A DNA stretch of 50,535 bases. Origin: Desulfosarcina sp. Its GTDB lineage: Bacteria > Desulfobacterota > Desulfobacteria > Desulfobacterales > Desulfosarcinaceae. The DNA is taken from NCBI GenBank assembly GCA_014237405.1, contig JABZFO010000064.1, positions 1 through 50,535 of the forward strand. Direction: 5' to 3'. The translations under genes and the position numbers were made by a program. Positions 43,601 through 50,535 of the stretch are shown piece by piece; within the stretch, counting starts at the first letter, position 1; each line of letters begins with the position of its first letter. The notes under the pieces were generated by a model. The model made no database searches. It was not told the DNA's origin and saw only the letters and a list, made by a program, of their open reading frames with translations.

Positions 43601-44410
43601 TTACCGCAACACCCGCTCCATTTCAAAGAACAGATCCTGCTCACGAATGACGCCGACAACCCGGCCTTGCTCCAGGACCACCATGCGGCGACATTGATTT
43701 GTGACCATCAGGTAAGCCGCTTCCATCAGGTTGGCGTCGGCATCGATGGATGGGGGGGTCGGTGACATCAATTCACCCACCGGCGTGGCCGCCATTTGGC
43801 TCACTTCGCGGACGAACATGCCGGTCCAGAACATGGGGGAATACTGGAGGCTGTCCGCCGTGGACGGTTTGGGGGCGGACAGGTAGCTTGGCATGACGGC
43901 CTCCAGCAGGTCCGTGATGGCCAAAATGCCCGTGAGGTTGCCACCGGCATCGAACACCAGCAGACTGCGGTGGCCGGTTTCCATGATGCTGCTGGTGTGC
44001 AGTTGCGGAGAAAAAGTCCGCTTGAGTTCCTTTATGCCCTCTGCCACGGTCTGACTTTCCAGCAGTTTGGTATATTCTTCCACCGGTATCATGACATCTT
44101 GCACTCTGCGTTCGGCCTCTTCGGTTTCGTCCGCCGCCGGCTGTTGGCAGGCATCCACGATGCGCAATGCCAGTGTGTCTATATCACAGGGTTTGGAAAG
44201 AAAATCGAAGGCACCCTGCGCCAGGGACCTTTTGGCGGCCTCCCCCTCACCGTGACCGGTAAGCATGATCACCGGGATTTCCGGCTTTTGGCGCTTGATT
44301 TCCGCCAGGGTTTCGTTGCCGTCCATTCCCGGCATGCGGATGTCCAGGACCACCACATCCGGATCATTGGCCAGCTGAGCCAATGCCTCCTCCCCATTGG
44401 CGGCGTCCAT
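43601..44410 (-). CDS. Receiver-CBS fusion protein lacking the start of the receiver
   Basis: A 269-aa protein combining a receiver and a CBS pair. The receiver begins only at MDAANGEEALAQL: the first strand, the acidic Asp pair and helix 1 (about 45 residues) are missing. The phospho-acceptor region VVLDIRMPGMDG, MLTGHGEGEAA and Lys in LSKPCDIDTL are present. The CBS part has VQDVMIPVEEYTKLLESQTV and PVGELMSPTPPSIDADANLM. ATG 44410 has GGAG upstream. Upstream in-frame sequence ends at a stop after about ten codons with no beta-strand 1, so a 5' deletion is inferred. Phosphorylation is probably lost; the CBS part may work. Confidence 0.85.
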   Translation of the reverse strand: MDAANGEEALAQLANDPDVVVLDIRMPGMDGNETLAEIKRQKPEIPVIMLTGHGEGEAAKRSLAQGAFDFLSKPCDIDTLALRIVDACQQPAADETEEAERRVQDVMIPVEEYTKLLESQTVAEGIKELKRTFSPQLHTSSIMETGHRSLLVFDAGGNLTGILAITDLLEAVMPSYLSAPKPSTADSLQYSPMFWTGMFVREVSQMAATPVGELMSPTPPSIDADANLMEAAYLMVTNQCRRMVVLEQGRVVGVIREQDLFFEMERVLR

Positions 44411-44476
44411 ATCATCATCTCCATTTTGGTCAGCCGTCAGATCATGTTATTTTGATCGGGATTGCCCCGAAATTCG

Positions 44477-45034
44477 TTAAAATGCCGGTGGCGTGGGTGA
44501 CGCCACCATCAAGCGCAGGATGGCCAAAAAGAGCACGGCCGTCAGCGAAGCGGTGATCATCAGGACCCAGACGGTCCGTCCTTTGCCCATGCCCAGGCCG
44601 TAGATCATTCCCAGGGCAACCAGCACCCATTTCCAGGGTTCGGTGAAAAAAAAGGAGGAGGGCACCCATGCGATCAGCAGGGTGGGAATGGTTCCGATGG
44701 CAAAAACCCTCCAGATGCTTGAAAACCGGATGCGTGATCCGTTGCCGATGGCCCCGACGAGCCAGGCGATGGCGGCACACAGCACGGTCATCCCCAGGGC
44801 GTTCACCATCAGAATCGCGGCACGCACAAGGGCACCGGTGCCTGACAAAGGCAGAGCGCCGGCGGCAGCATAAAACAGGCTGGACAGGAGAAGCATACCG
44901 CCCGCCTCTTTTGAGGTGGTCCGGGGAAAGGCCTCGGAAAACCAGCGCACGGGAGAGATGATCAAGCCTGAGAGTGTACCCATGAAGCCCATTTTGAAGA
45001 ACGGTCCGGTTTTGCCGGAAGCATGTGCCATCAT
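44477..45034 (-). CDS. Small integral membrane protein (Yip1-like)
   Basis: A 185-aa membrane protein with about five hydrophobic segments. The layout (soluble N-terminus, SGLIISPVRWFSE before the first helix) vaguely resembles Yip1-domain proteins; no firm family call. ATG 45034 begins one base after the stop of the 52-aa gene, so the two are coupled. It lies between the SLC13 permease and the receiver-CBS fusion in operon d, suggesting an accessory role for the transporter. Confidence 0.65.
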   Translation of the reverse strand: MMAHASGKTGPFFKMGFMGTLSGLIISPVRWFSEAFPRTTSKEAGGMLLLSSLFYAAAGALPLSGTGALVRAAILMVNALGMTVLCAAIAWLVGAIGNGSRIRFSSIWRVFAIGTIPTLLIAWVPSSFFFTEPWKWVLVALGMIYGLGMGKGRTVWVLMITASLTAVLFLAILRLMVASPTPPAF

Positions 45035-45035
45035 A

Positions 45036-45194
45036 TTACCACACCCCTGTTTTATAGAGGATGCCGGCAACCAGCATGATCAGGGTCAGGGCAAAGCATA
45101 CCCGCCGCTCGGTCTCCTTGGTGTACCAGATTCTTCCCCGGCGAAAACACACCGGGGAACTGTTTGAATGGTGATCGTTTTCAATCTGTTTCAT
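45036..45194 (-). CDS. Small single-span membrane protein, 52 aa
   Basis: A short protein with a basic N-terminal half (MKQIENDHHSNSSP, then RRGRIWYTKETERR) and one C-terminal hydrophobic segment (VCFALTLIMLVAGILY). ATG 45194 lies nine bases after GAGGAG; ATG 45203 would give 55 aa but directly abuts that site. It sits 40 bp after the SLC13 gene and one base before the Yip1-like gene. Size and topology resemble small transporter-associated subunits, but the partner is inferred. Confidence 0.65.
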   Translation of the reverse strand: MKQIENDHHSNSSPVCFRRGRIWYTKETERRVCFALTLIMLVAGILYKTGVW

Positions 45195-45234
45195 GGGGCT
45201 CATCTCCTCATTCGATCCTTTTTAGCATCCTTTT

Positions 45235-46971
45235 TTAGAATCCGGGTAACCCAGCGAAGCCCCGGAAGTTCCAGTAAAGGCCCGACAGCGCAAGCAGCAC
45301 GATATTGGCGATCACCCACATGGGCAGGCCGACCCGCAGGTAGTCCTTGGGCTCCAGGTAGCCGCTGGCGTACACGATGGCATTGGGAGGGGTGCCGATG
45401 ATCAGGCAGTAGGCAAAGGACGAGGCCATGGCCGTGGCCATGGTTATGAAGGGCAGATAGGTGCTGCCCGGGTGCACCAGGCCGGCCATGTTCAGGGCAA
45501 TGGGGCCGACTGCGGCGGCGGCAGGGCCATCGGCCATCAGGTTGGTGAGGATGGAGGTTAGCCCGTTGCTGACGGCCATCAGCGGCAGCCCTGCATTTAT
45601 GCCCAGCGGCGCCAGTGCATCCAGGGCGCTGCGGGCCAGCCAGTATGCGGCACCGGTGCTGTCCAGGGTGCGTCCGAAGATGATGGCGCCGGCATAGAGC
45701 CAGACCACCCCCCAGTCCACCTTTTCCTGGTAGTCACGCCAGTTGACCACACCGGACAGCAGGTAGGCCACGGCGCCGGCCACGGCGATGACGCCGATGC
45801 CCAGACGGATCGGATAGATGCCCATGTTGTAGAATGCCTTTTCCGTGAACCAGCCGAAAACCATGATGATGAATATGATCAGGGCGATGACCTGCTTCCG
45901 GTTCCATCCGCCCATGCGGCTGATTTCATTTTGCAGATGGGCCATGGCCGGTTTCAGGGAGGTGATGGCGGGTTTGAAACGCCAGTTGACCATCAGCCAG
46001 GAGAGCGGGATCATGAACAGCAGGAATGGAAAGCAGTAGGTGATCCACTGGAAGTAGCCGATATCCTGGCCGAACATGTCCGACAGGTAGGTCATCATGA
46101 TGACGTTGCGGGCACCGCCCGAGGGTGCTCCGGGGCCGCCGATGTTGCAGGCCATGGCGATGGCGATCATCAGCATTTTGGCCAGCTCCGGATCATTGGG
46201 GACCTCTTTGGTCAGGCTGTTCTGGTAGAGCAGCATGCCGATGGGCAGGAACATGGCGGCCAGGGCGTGGTCGGAGATGAAGGCGGCCAAAGGGGCAATG
46301 ATCACGAAAAAAATGAGGGTGATCCAGCGCACATTGGGCACCGCCAGTTTGCGGAACATCATCAGGCATACCCGTTTGTCCACGCCGGTCTTTACGAAGG
46401 CGGCGGCGAACATGAGGCTGCCCATGATGAACCAGCAGGCGTCACTCCAGTAGAGCATGGCCACCTGTTTGCGGGTGGTCACCCCGGTAAACACCAAAAT
46501 CAAACCGATGCAGAAGGCGACGCCGGGCAGGGGGATGCATTCGGTGAGAAAGCACAGCACCACGAATACGGTCATGGCGATGGCCACCTTGATGTGCCAG
46601 GCTCCTTTGTCCGCCTCTTTTTTATCCTTGTCGGAGAGCGCTTCGTATTTCAGACCCTCCTTTCGAAGGGTCAAGGCGCTTTGCATCAACTGCAAAAACG
46701 TTTCATCAGACACCTGGGTGTCGATGAAGGAGCGGGCCTTGTCGAAATTGACCTGATCCGCATGAATTTTATAGCGCTTGCACCATTTGAGATCGCGTTT
46801 GAGGTAGCGCTCCCGGGGGAGCGAGCCCATTCTCATGTTCTGTTCCATGATCTGGGCGGTCAGCAGTTGCCACTGCTGGGCGTCGGTCCGATGGGTGCCG
46901 AACAGCCCCTGGGTGATGTGCTCGATAACCGCTTTGGGGCCGATGCGGTATTCGGTCCCCACGTCTTTCAT
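45235..46971 (-). CDS. SLC13 / DASS-family anion permease (operon d)
   Basis: A 578-aa transporter with a long N-terminal cytoplasmic region (about 120 aa), then the SLC13 core: DHALAAMFLPIGMLLYQ and IGGPGAPSGGARNVIM in the first half, and TNLMADGPAAAAVGPIAL and IGTPPNAIVYASGYL in the second. As in its paralog, the Ser-Asn-Thr signature is altered (MADGPA). ATG 46971 has no ribosome binding site. A better start, ATG 47062 with GAAGAG upstream, opens another frame (MAPETNHSIKRNDTFEVEE) that runs out of register before PTPYGMKDVGTEYRIGPK, so an N-terminal deletion or frameshift is likely. Substrate inferred: sulfate or an organic anion. Confidence 0.85.
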   Translation of the reverse strand: MKDVGTEYRIGPKAVIEHITQGLFGTHRTDAQQWQLLTAQIMEQNMRMGSLPRERYLKRDLKWCKRYKIHADQVNFDKARSFIDTQVSDETFLQLMQSALTLRKEGLKYEALSDKDKKEADKGAWHIKVAIAMTVFVVLCFLTECIPLPGVAFCIGLILVFTGVTTRKQVAMLYWSDACWFIMGSLMFAAAFVKTGVDKRVCLMMFRKLAVPNVRWITLIFFVIIAPLAAFISDHALAAMFLPIGMLLYQNSLTKEVPNDPELAKMLMIAIAMACNIGGPGAPSGGARNVIMMTYLSDMFGQDIGYFQWITYCFPFLLFMIPLSWLMVNWRFKPAITSLKPAMAHLQNEISRMGGWNRKQVIALIIFIIMVFGWFTEKAFYNMGIYPIRLGIGVIAVAGAVAYLLSGVVNWRDYQEKVDWGVVWLYAGAIIFGRTLDSTGAAYWLARSALDALAPLGINAGLPLMAVSNGLTSILTNLMADGPAAAAVGPIALNMAGLVHPGSTYLPFITMATAMASSFAYCLIIGTPPNAIVYASGYLEPKDYLRVGLPMWVIANIVLLALSGLYWNFRGFAGLPGF

Positions 46972-47121
46972 GCCATAAGGCGTGGGTATGAGAAGGAGTA
47001 TCAGATTCCTCTACCTCAAAAGTGTCGTTCCTTTTGATGGAGTGGTTCGTTTCGGGCGCCATCTCTTCGGATCCGCCGAAGTTAATGGCCCAACGGATGG
47101 GCCATAATCAAGGATCGGGCA

Positions 47122-47568
47122 TCAGGTGTTTCTCAGTATATCGCGAGGAGATTTCATCAACCCCCGCATGCGGGCCACCCGGATCCTCTCCTCGATGCCC
47201 ATCCGCCGGCTGAATGCGTCGTTTGCTTTTTCAAGAATCTGGTCCAGGTCCGCCGGCTTCATCAGGTAATCCACCGCACCGCTTTTGAGCCCCACCACAG
47301 CCGAATCCACCGTGGCGTGGCCGGTAAGCATGATCACTTCCACCATGGGAAACTGCCGCTTGATCTCTTTGAGCGTGGCCACGCCATCCATACCCGGCAT
47401 TTTCACGTCGAGGATCACCACGTTAACGGCATGGGCCCTTAACTTCTCCAGAGCCTCGCCCCCGCTGGACGCGGTCACAACATCGACCCCCTTTTTTTTC
47501 AGCAGCTTTTCCGTTGTCGTCAGAAAGCGCTCCTCATCATCCACGAGCATTAATTTGAGTTTTTCCAT
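47122..47568 (-). CDS. Receiver-only response regulator (operon d)
   Basis: A 148-aa receiver: LMLVDDEERF near residue 6-15, VVILDVKMPGMDG, MLTGHATVDSAVVG, Lys in LMKPADLDQIL, and a basic helical tail (RIRVARMRGLMKSPRD). AGGAG eight bases upstream supports ATG 47568. It follows the kinase gene and precedes the SLC13 permease, the same neighbourhood as the receivers of the sister operons. No DNA-binding domain. Confidence 0.9.
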   Translation of the reverse strand: MEKLKLMLVDDEERFLTTTEKLLKKKGVDVVTASSGGEALEKLRAHAVNVVILDVKMPGMDGVATLKEIKRQFPMVEVIMLTGHATVDSAVVGLKSGAVDYLMKPADLDQILEKANDAFSRRMGIEERIRVARMRGLMKSPRDILRNT

Positions 47569-47649
47569 CTCATGATCTCCTTTTTATCTATTTTTAGCAG
47601 CCCGGTTTGGCAACCCGGCCGGCGCATACGTGCGGTCGGCTCAGTTTCT

Positions 47650-49284
47650 TCATGTCTTGTGGGTGCTCATAGCTTCAGTTGCGTAGTAGGCAGCTCCACG
47701 GTGAATTCGGTGCCGACCCCCACCTTGCTGGATACCACCATTTTCCCGCCCATCTGCTCGATGATGCCATGGCAAACGGACAACCCAAGCCCCGCTGTCA
47801 CTCACGTCAACGGCCGCCATTCCATCCGAACCATCGCGTACGGATACCTGGATGGATCCCCCGGTGCTTCCGCTTTTTTCAATGATGGCGTCCATGGCGT
47901 TGTTGAGCAGGTTCAGCAATACCTGTTGAAGCCGTGCCGGATCGACCTGAACCTTGATTGTCGTATCGGGCAGTCGGCGTTCAATCCGAATCCCGTTGAC
48001 CTCCGCTTTTTTTTGTACCATGTCGATGATTTCAGGTACCGCTTTGTCCAACGCCAATGACTCGAAATGGCCATCTTCCTGCCGGCCGAACTTTAAAATG
48101 GCGCGTGTGATCTTGGAGCAGCGTTCGATCTGTATCTTGATCTGGTCTATGCTGTCGATGATCTCTTCGTAGGATTCCCCCTTCTGAAGGTGGCCCGCTT
48201 CGACCATCTCTTCCTCAAGTACGCGGATCAGGGAGAGTTCGGTATTGATTACCTGCAAAGGATTATTGATCTCGTGGGCAAAACCGGCGGCCATCTCCCC
48301 CAGTTCCGCCAGGCGGGAGGCACCGACGAGCTGCTGGCTCAACAACGCTTTTTCAGCGTCGGTTTTTTCCATTTTCCGAACAATGGCGCCGGTCAGCGTG
48401 AAGGCCGCCCACACAATGCATGCTCCACCGATCAGCGAGATCAGCGCCACCGGGATCCAGGAGTCGTACAGGGCGTGAAAGGCATCCGATTTCTCCTGGC
48501 GCACCACCAGCAGCCATTGCCGGTCCTTGAGCCAGGCCGTGGCGTAAAGGAATGTCTCCTCCCCTTCCTGGCCGTGAATCAGGGTATGGATGTCGTCACC
48601 TTTCGGGGGCGTCGGAATGGTGTCCAAGGGCTTTTCCATCAGCTCACCGCCGCTTCGCCGGTTCGTCTGAAGAACACCCTGGCTGTTGAGCAGGTAGGCC
48701 TCTCCGGTTTTCCCTATCCTAACTTGCCGCACCAGGGTGGTGAACCGCTGGGAGTCCACCGTGGCGCGGATAACCCAGGGTCGGTCGTTTTCCATGCCGG
48801 CCACGGCAATGATAAAATGGGGAAAATTGCGAAAACCCAGGAAGACATCGCTGATATACACCCCGTTTTTGATGGTCTCCTGAAACCAGGGTGTATCCCG
48901 ATATAGCTTGCCGGTGAGGTTGAACGGGCCGTGGTAGGCCACGTGGACGCCGTTTTCATCGAAGATGCCGAGGTCCGAAAATGCGCTTGAGGTGAGCTGC
49001 AGTTGGGTGAACACGCTTGATAGGCGCTCCGGCCGGATCAGTTCGTCAAAGCTGACCGTGTTGACGATCATCTCGAGATCGTTTTTCCGCTCCTCCAGGA
49101 AGGAGGCGATCATGTGCCGATGATCGCCAACGATACGTTCCATGGAAGCGATGGTGCTGCTTTCAATGGAACGGGAAAGTTGATAATAGCCGATACCGAT
49201 GACGATCAGAAACGGTATGGACGGCACCAGAATCATGTTGATCAGGATAAATCGTCTGATGTCGGCGTAGTGGCTTTTTTCCAT
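47650..49284 (-). CDS. Double-Cache sensor histidine kinase with disrupted ATP-binding domain
   Basis: TM1 (about 12-33), dCache sensor (about 37-270; ISDVFLGFRNFPHFIIAVAG, WVIRATVDSQRF, IGKTGEAYLLNSQG), TM2 (about 277-299) and HisKA with [13 protein letters not shown] (His337) are normal. HATPase_c starts well (LNNAMDAII) up to VDVSDSG (about 498), then goes out of frame. The correct continuation, GLGLSVCHGIIEQMGGKMVV and VGTEFTVELP, lies in another frame ending at 47667. The G1 and F boxes between them are absent from the DNA; the junction is near 47785-47796 at AGCGGGGCTTGGG (minus strand). ATP binding is probably lost. Confidence 0.88.
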   Translation of the reverse strand: MEKSHYADIRRFILINMILVPSIPFLIVIGIGYYQLSRSIESSTIASMERIVGDHRHMIASFLEERKNDLEMIVNTVSFDELIRPERLSSVFTQLQLTSSAFSDLGIFDENGVHVAYHGPFNLTGKLYRDTPWFQETIKNGVYISDVFLGFRNFPHFIIAVAGMENDRPWVIRATVDSQRFTTLVRQVRIGKTGEAYLLNSQGVLQTNRRSGGELMEKPLDTIPTPPKGDDIHTLIHGQEGEETFLYATAWLKDRQWLLVVRQEKSDAFHALYDSWIPVALISLIGGACIVWAAFTLTGAIVRKMEKTDAEKALLSQQLVGASRLAELGEMAAGFAHEINNPLQVINTELSLIRVLEEEMVEAGHLQKGESYEEIIDSIDQIKIQIERCSKITRAILKFGRQEDGHFESLALDKAVPEIIDMVQKKAEVNGIRIERRLPDTTIKVQVDPARLQQVLLNLLNNAMDAIIEKSGSTGGSIQVSVRDGSDGMAAVDVSDSGAWVVRLPWHHRADGRENGGIQQGGGRHRIHRGAAYYATEAMSTHKT

Positions 49285-49343
49285 GAGGGTATAAACTCCT
49301 TCAAAAAAATTGGCGATGGAGGTAACGGACTGGAAAGGTGAAT

Positions 49344-49359
49344 GGCAAGAGGGATGCCA
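49344..49359 (-). promoter_or_regulatory. Sigma-54 promoter of operon d
   Basis: Minus-strand TGGCAT-CCCTC-TTGCC matches the -24/-12 consensus (TGGCAC-N5-TTGCW) with the invariant GG and GC ten bases apart. It lies about 60 bases upstream of the kinase start at 49284. The NtrC-type regulator at 27716 would be a candidate activator, but its DNA-binding domain is damaged. Confidence 0.7.
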
Positions 49360-49467
49360 GATTAGTATGACGCGTGATATTGAGAGATCAATTTCTATTA
49401 CAGCATGTTACGAATTATACTGGATGAATGCCGGTATGGCTGAAAAGCAATGGGGCTGTCGGTGTTT

Positions 49468-49482
49468 TTTACACGGTGTAAA
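49468..49482. promoter_or_regulatory. Palindromic putative activator site
   Basis: TTTACAC-G-GTGTAAA is a perfect 7+1+7 palindrome about 110 bases upstream of the sigma-54 promoter, the usual place of an enhancer. A second inverted pair ACGTTTTTGTCCCCCACGT, part of the larger AAACGT/ACGTTTA arrangement, follows at about 49480-49505. The half-site resembles that of the 43356 palindrome. Confidence 0.5.
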
Positions 49483-49527
49483 CGTTTTTGTCCCCCACGT
49501 TTACGAACTTTGGGCGGACCCGATGGC

Positions 49528-49559
49528 GGAGAGAAGGGATAATTTCATCCCTTCTCTCC
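49528..49559. terminator. Hairpin after the PstS-like gene
   Basis: A perfect 13-bp stem GGAGAGAAGGGAT / ATCCCTTCTCTCC with a six-base loop AATTTC, 14 bases past the minus-strand stop at 49573. No T-run follows on either strand, so it may be a terminator or a 3' end stabiliser. Confidence 0.6.
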
Positions 49560-49572
49560 ATTCATGCAGCAC

Positions 49573-50382
49573 TCATTTTCCAAGGGGGACCATCCCGTAT
49601 TTTTTGATCAGTTTTTTCGCCTCATCGGTAAAGCTGAAGTCCAAAAACTTCTTCACCGCATCGGATGGTTCCGCCCGGGTTACATAGTAGAAGGTTTGGA
49701 AGTAGGGGTAATCCTTGTCCGCCGGTGACTTCCCGTTGATACGGACAACCTTAAGGCCTTTGTCATGGGCCGCCGCGCCCTGTGAGATGAATGAGACGGC
49801 GCCGCAAGGAAAGTGTGCCACCGCCGCAATGGCCATGGTGGAGTCATGGGCCATGAAATCATGCTCAATGTCCTTGTGCTTCATTACCTGGCGACGGAAG
49901 TTCTTATTGGCTGCCGTATTTTTGGACGGAACGATGACGGTAATCGCAAGATCGGGCCCTCCCACTTGTTTCCAGTTCTTGACTTCTCCGCTGAAAATAT
50001 TCTGAAGCTGATCTTCAGTGAGGTTGTCCACGCCACATTTATCGCTGATGATTACCGCTATTGGATCCCGGCATAACGGAACCTGAAGAAAACCGTAATC
50101 CCGATGCCTGCGGTACATTGCTCTTGCCGTAGCGGCAATATCACAGTAACCGTTCATTAAAGCGTTTAGACAAGACCCTGAACTAGCGGTTTTAACATCG
50201 ACTTTGATATTGGCGGCATGGGAGAAAGCTTCCACCTGCTCCTGGCCGAAGGCTTTGTATACCTGGTTGGAACAGTAGAATTTCAGCGTTTCCTCAGCAT
50301 TTGCGGCAGGAACCGGAGAAGCCACCCATGCTGCCAGGAATGCACCGACGATTACGAACAATACCAATTTTGCCTTTTTCAT
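49573..50382 (-). CDS. PstS-like phosphate/anion-binding periplasmic protein
   Basis: A 269-aa exported binding protein with a signal peptide (KKAKLVLFVIVGAFLAAWVA to about residue 29, cleavage near ANA-EE). PstS-like (PBP domain) features: SSGSCLNALMNGYCDIAATAR, the segment NIFSGEVKNWKQVGGPD, and the terminal FLDFSFTDEAKKLIKKYGMV. No pstCAB genes follow, so it may feed a separate sensor or transporter; oxyanions other than phosphate are possible. AAAAGGAGG precedes ATG 50382. It is a single-gene unit closed by the hairpin at 49528. Confidence 0.88.
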   Translation of the reverse strand: MKKAKLVLFVIVGAFLAAWVASPVPAANAEETLKFYCSNQVYKAFGQEQVEAFSHAANIKVDVKTASSGSCLNALMNGYCDIAATARAMYRRHRDYGFLQVPLCRDPIAVIISDKCGVDNLTEDQLQNIFSGEVKNWKQVGGPDLAITVIVPSKNTAANKNFRRQVMKHKDIEHDFMAHDSTMAIAAVAHFPCGAVSFISQGAAAHDKGLKVVRINGKSPADKDYPYFQTFYYVTRAEPSDAVKKFLDFSFTDEAKKLIKKYGMVPLGK

Positions 50383-50429
50383 GATGTTACCTCCTTTTAG
50401 TGTGTTGAATATTACAAACTGGGGTATCT

Positions 50430-50459
50430 ACTTGACTCAAGTGACCACTACATATAGTG
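50430..50459. promoter_or_regulatory. Two adjacent palindromes beside the transposase gene
   Basis: ACTTGA-C-TCAAGT (50430-50442) and CACTA-CATA-TAGTG (50446-50459) lie between the PstS-like gene and the partial transposase. They may be control sites of either gene, or part of the insertion-sequence end. Confidence 0.3.
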
Positions 50460-50468
50460 TCCAGCGTT

Positions 50469-50535
50469 ATGGAGAAAGAAATTTACCCAAGGTCTCTGCT
50501 GGAGTTCGAGGAGCGATTCGCCACCCCGGAAAACT
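50469..50535 (+). mobile_element. IS1595-type transposase, N-terminal part cut by the window edge
   Basis: ATG 50469 opens a frame reading MEKEIYPRSLLEFEERFATP and continuing to the edge. The YPRTLLEFEERF-like opening is typical of IS1595-family transposases, which start with a zinc-ribbon region following this segment. Only 22 residues are visible, so element integrity and ends are unknown. The left end is likely between 50400 and 50460. Confidence 0.65.

Overview
The window reads as chromosomal DNA of a sulfate-reducing deltaproteobacterium (Desulfobacterota, most like the Desulfosarcina/Desulfobacter group). This is inferred from the gene content: futalosine-route menaquinone genes, DUF4911 next to miaB, DUF134 followed by an Mrp/NBP35 ATPase, TauE/SafE and SLC13 anion permeases tied to Cache-domain kinases, and many receiver-only proteins. 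No rRNA, tRNA or CRISPR array was found.

Layout. 1-6.3 kb: a compact menaquinone operon (mqnP, ubiX/mqnQ, ubiD/mqnL, mqnE, mqnA, mqnC), with mqnB absent. 6.3-9.6 kb (minus strand): recJ, an unknown 139-aa protein and a metallo-beta-lactamase hydrolase. 9.7-12.5 kb: DUF4911, miaB, a bifunctional-nuclease (DUF151) protein and a CheY-like receiver. 12.5-20 kb: a LysM membrane protein, a small membrane protein, DUF134, Mrp ATPase, a broken cNMP/CBS/DUF294 protein and a PAS-LuxR regulator. 20-27.6 kb: pilD, then lon-tsaB, psd, greA, rpoZ, ttcA and folE2. 27.7-49.3 kb (all minus strand): four signalling/transport operons. They are (a) PPDK-like protein, kinase, sigma-54 regulator; (b) Cache kinase, three receivers, TauE/SafE permease, companion membrane protein; (c) SLC13 permease, Cache kinase, receiver, CBS protein; (d) Cache kinase, receiver, SLC13 permease, two small membrane proteins, receiver-CBS fusion. 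49.5-50.5 kb: a PstS-like binding protein and the start of an IS1595-type transposase.

Operons b-d share one logic: a Cache sensor kinase, receivers without DNA-binding output, and an anion permease, with CBS proteins in c and d. Operon d has a good sigma-54 promoter; near operons c and d lie TTTACA/TGTAAA palindromes. The likely role is control of sulfate or organic-anion uptake, but the substrate is inferred.

The most unusual feature is damage. At least five genes, possibly eight or more, appear to have lost a short internal or 5' segment (roughly 60-150 bp by comparison with family architecture). The lost parts include the DUF294 catalytic loop, the TsaB GPGSFTG segment, almost the whole PSD alpha chain, the HTH linker of the sigma-54 regulator, the G1/F boxes of one kinase and the first strand of a receiver. 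Several junctions sit on short direct repeats. This is either real microhomology-mediated deletion (gene decay or a variable genome) or a property of the library or assembly; raw reads would decide.
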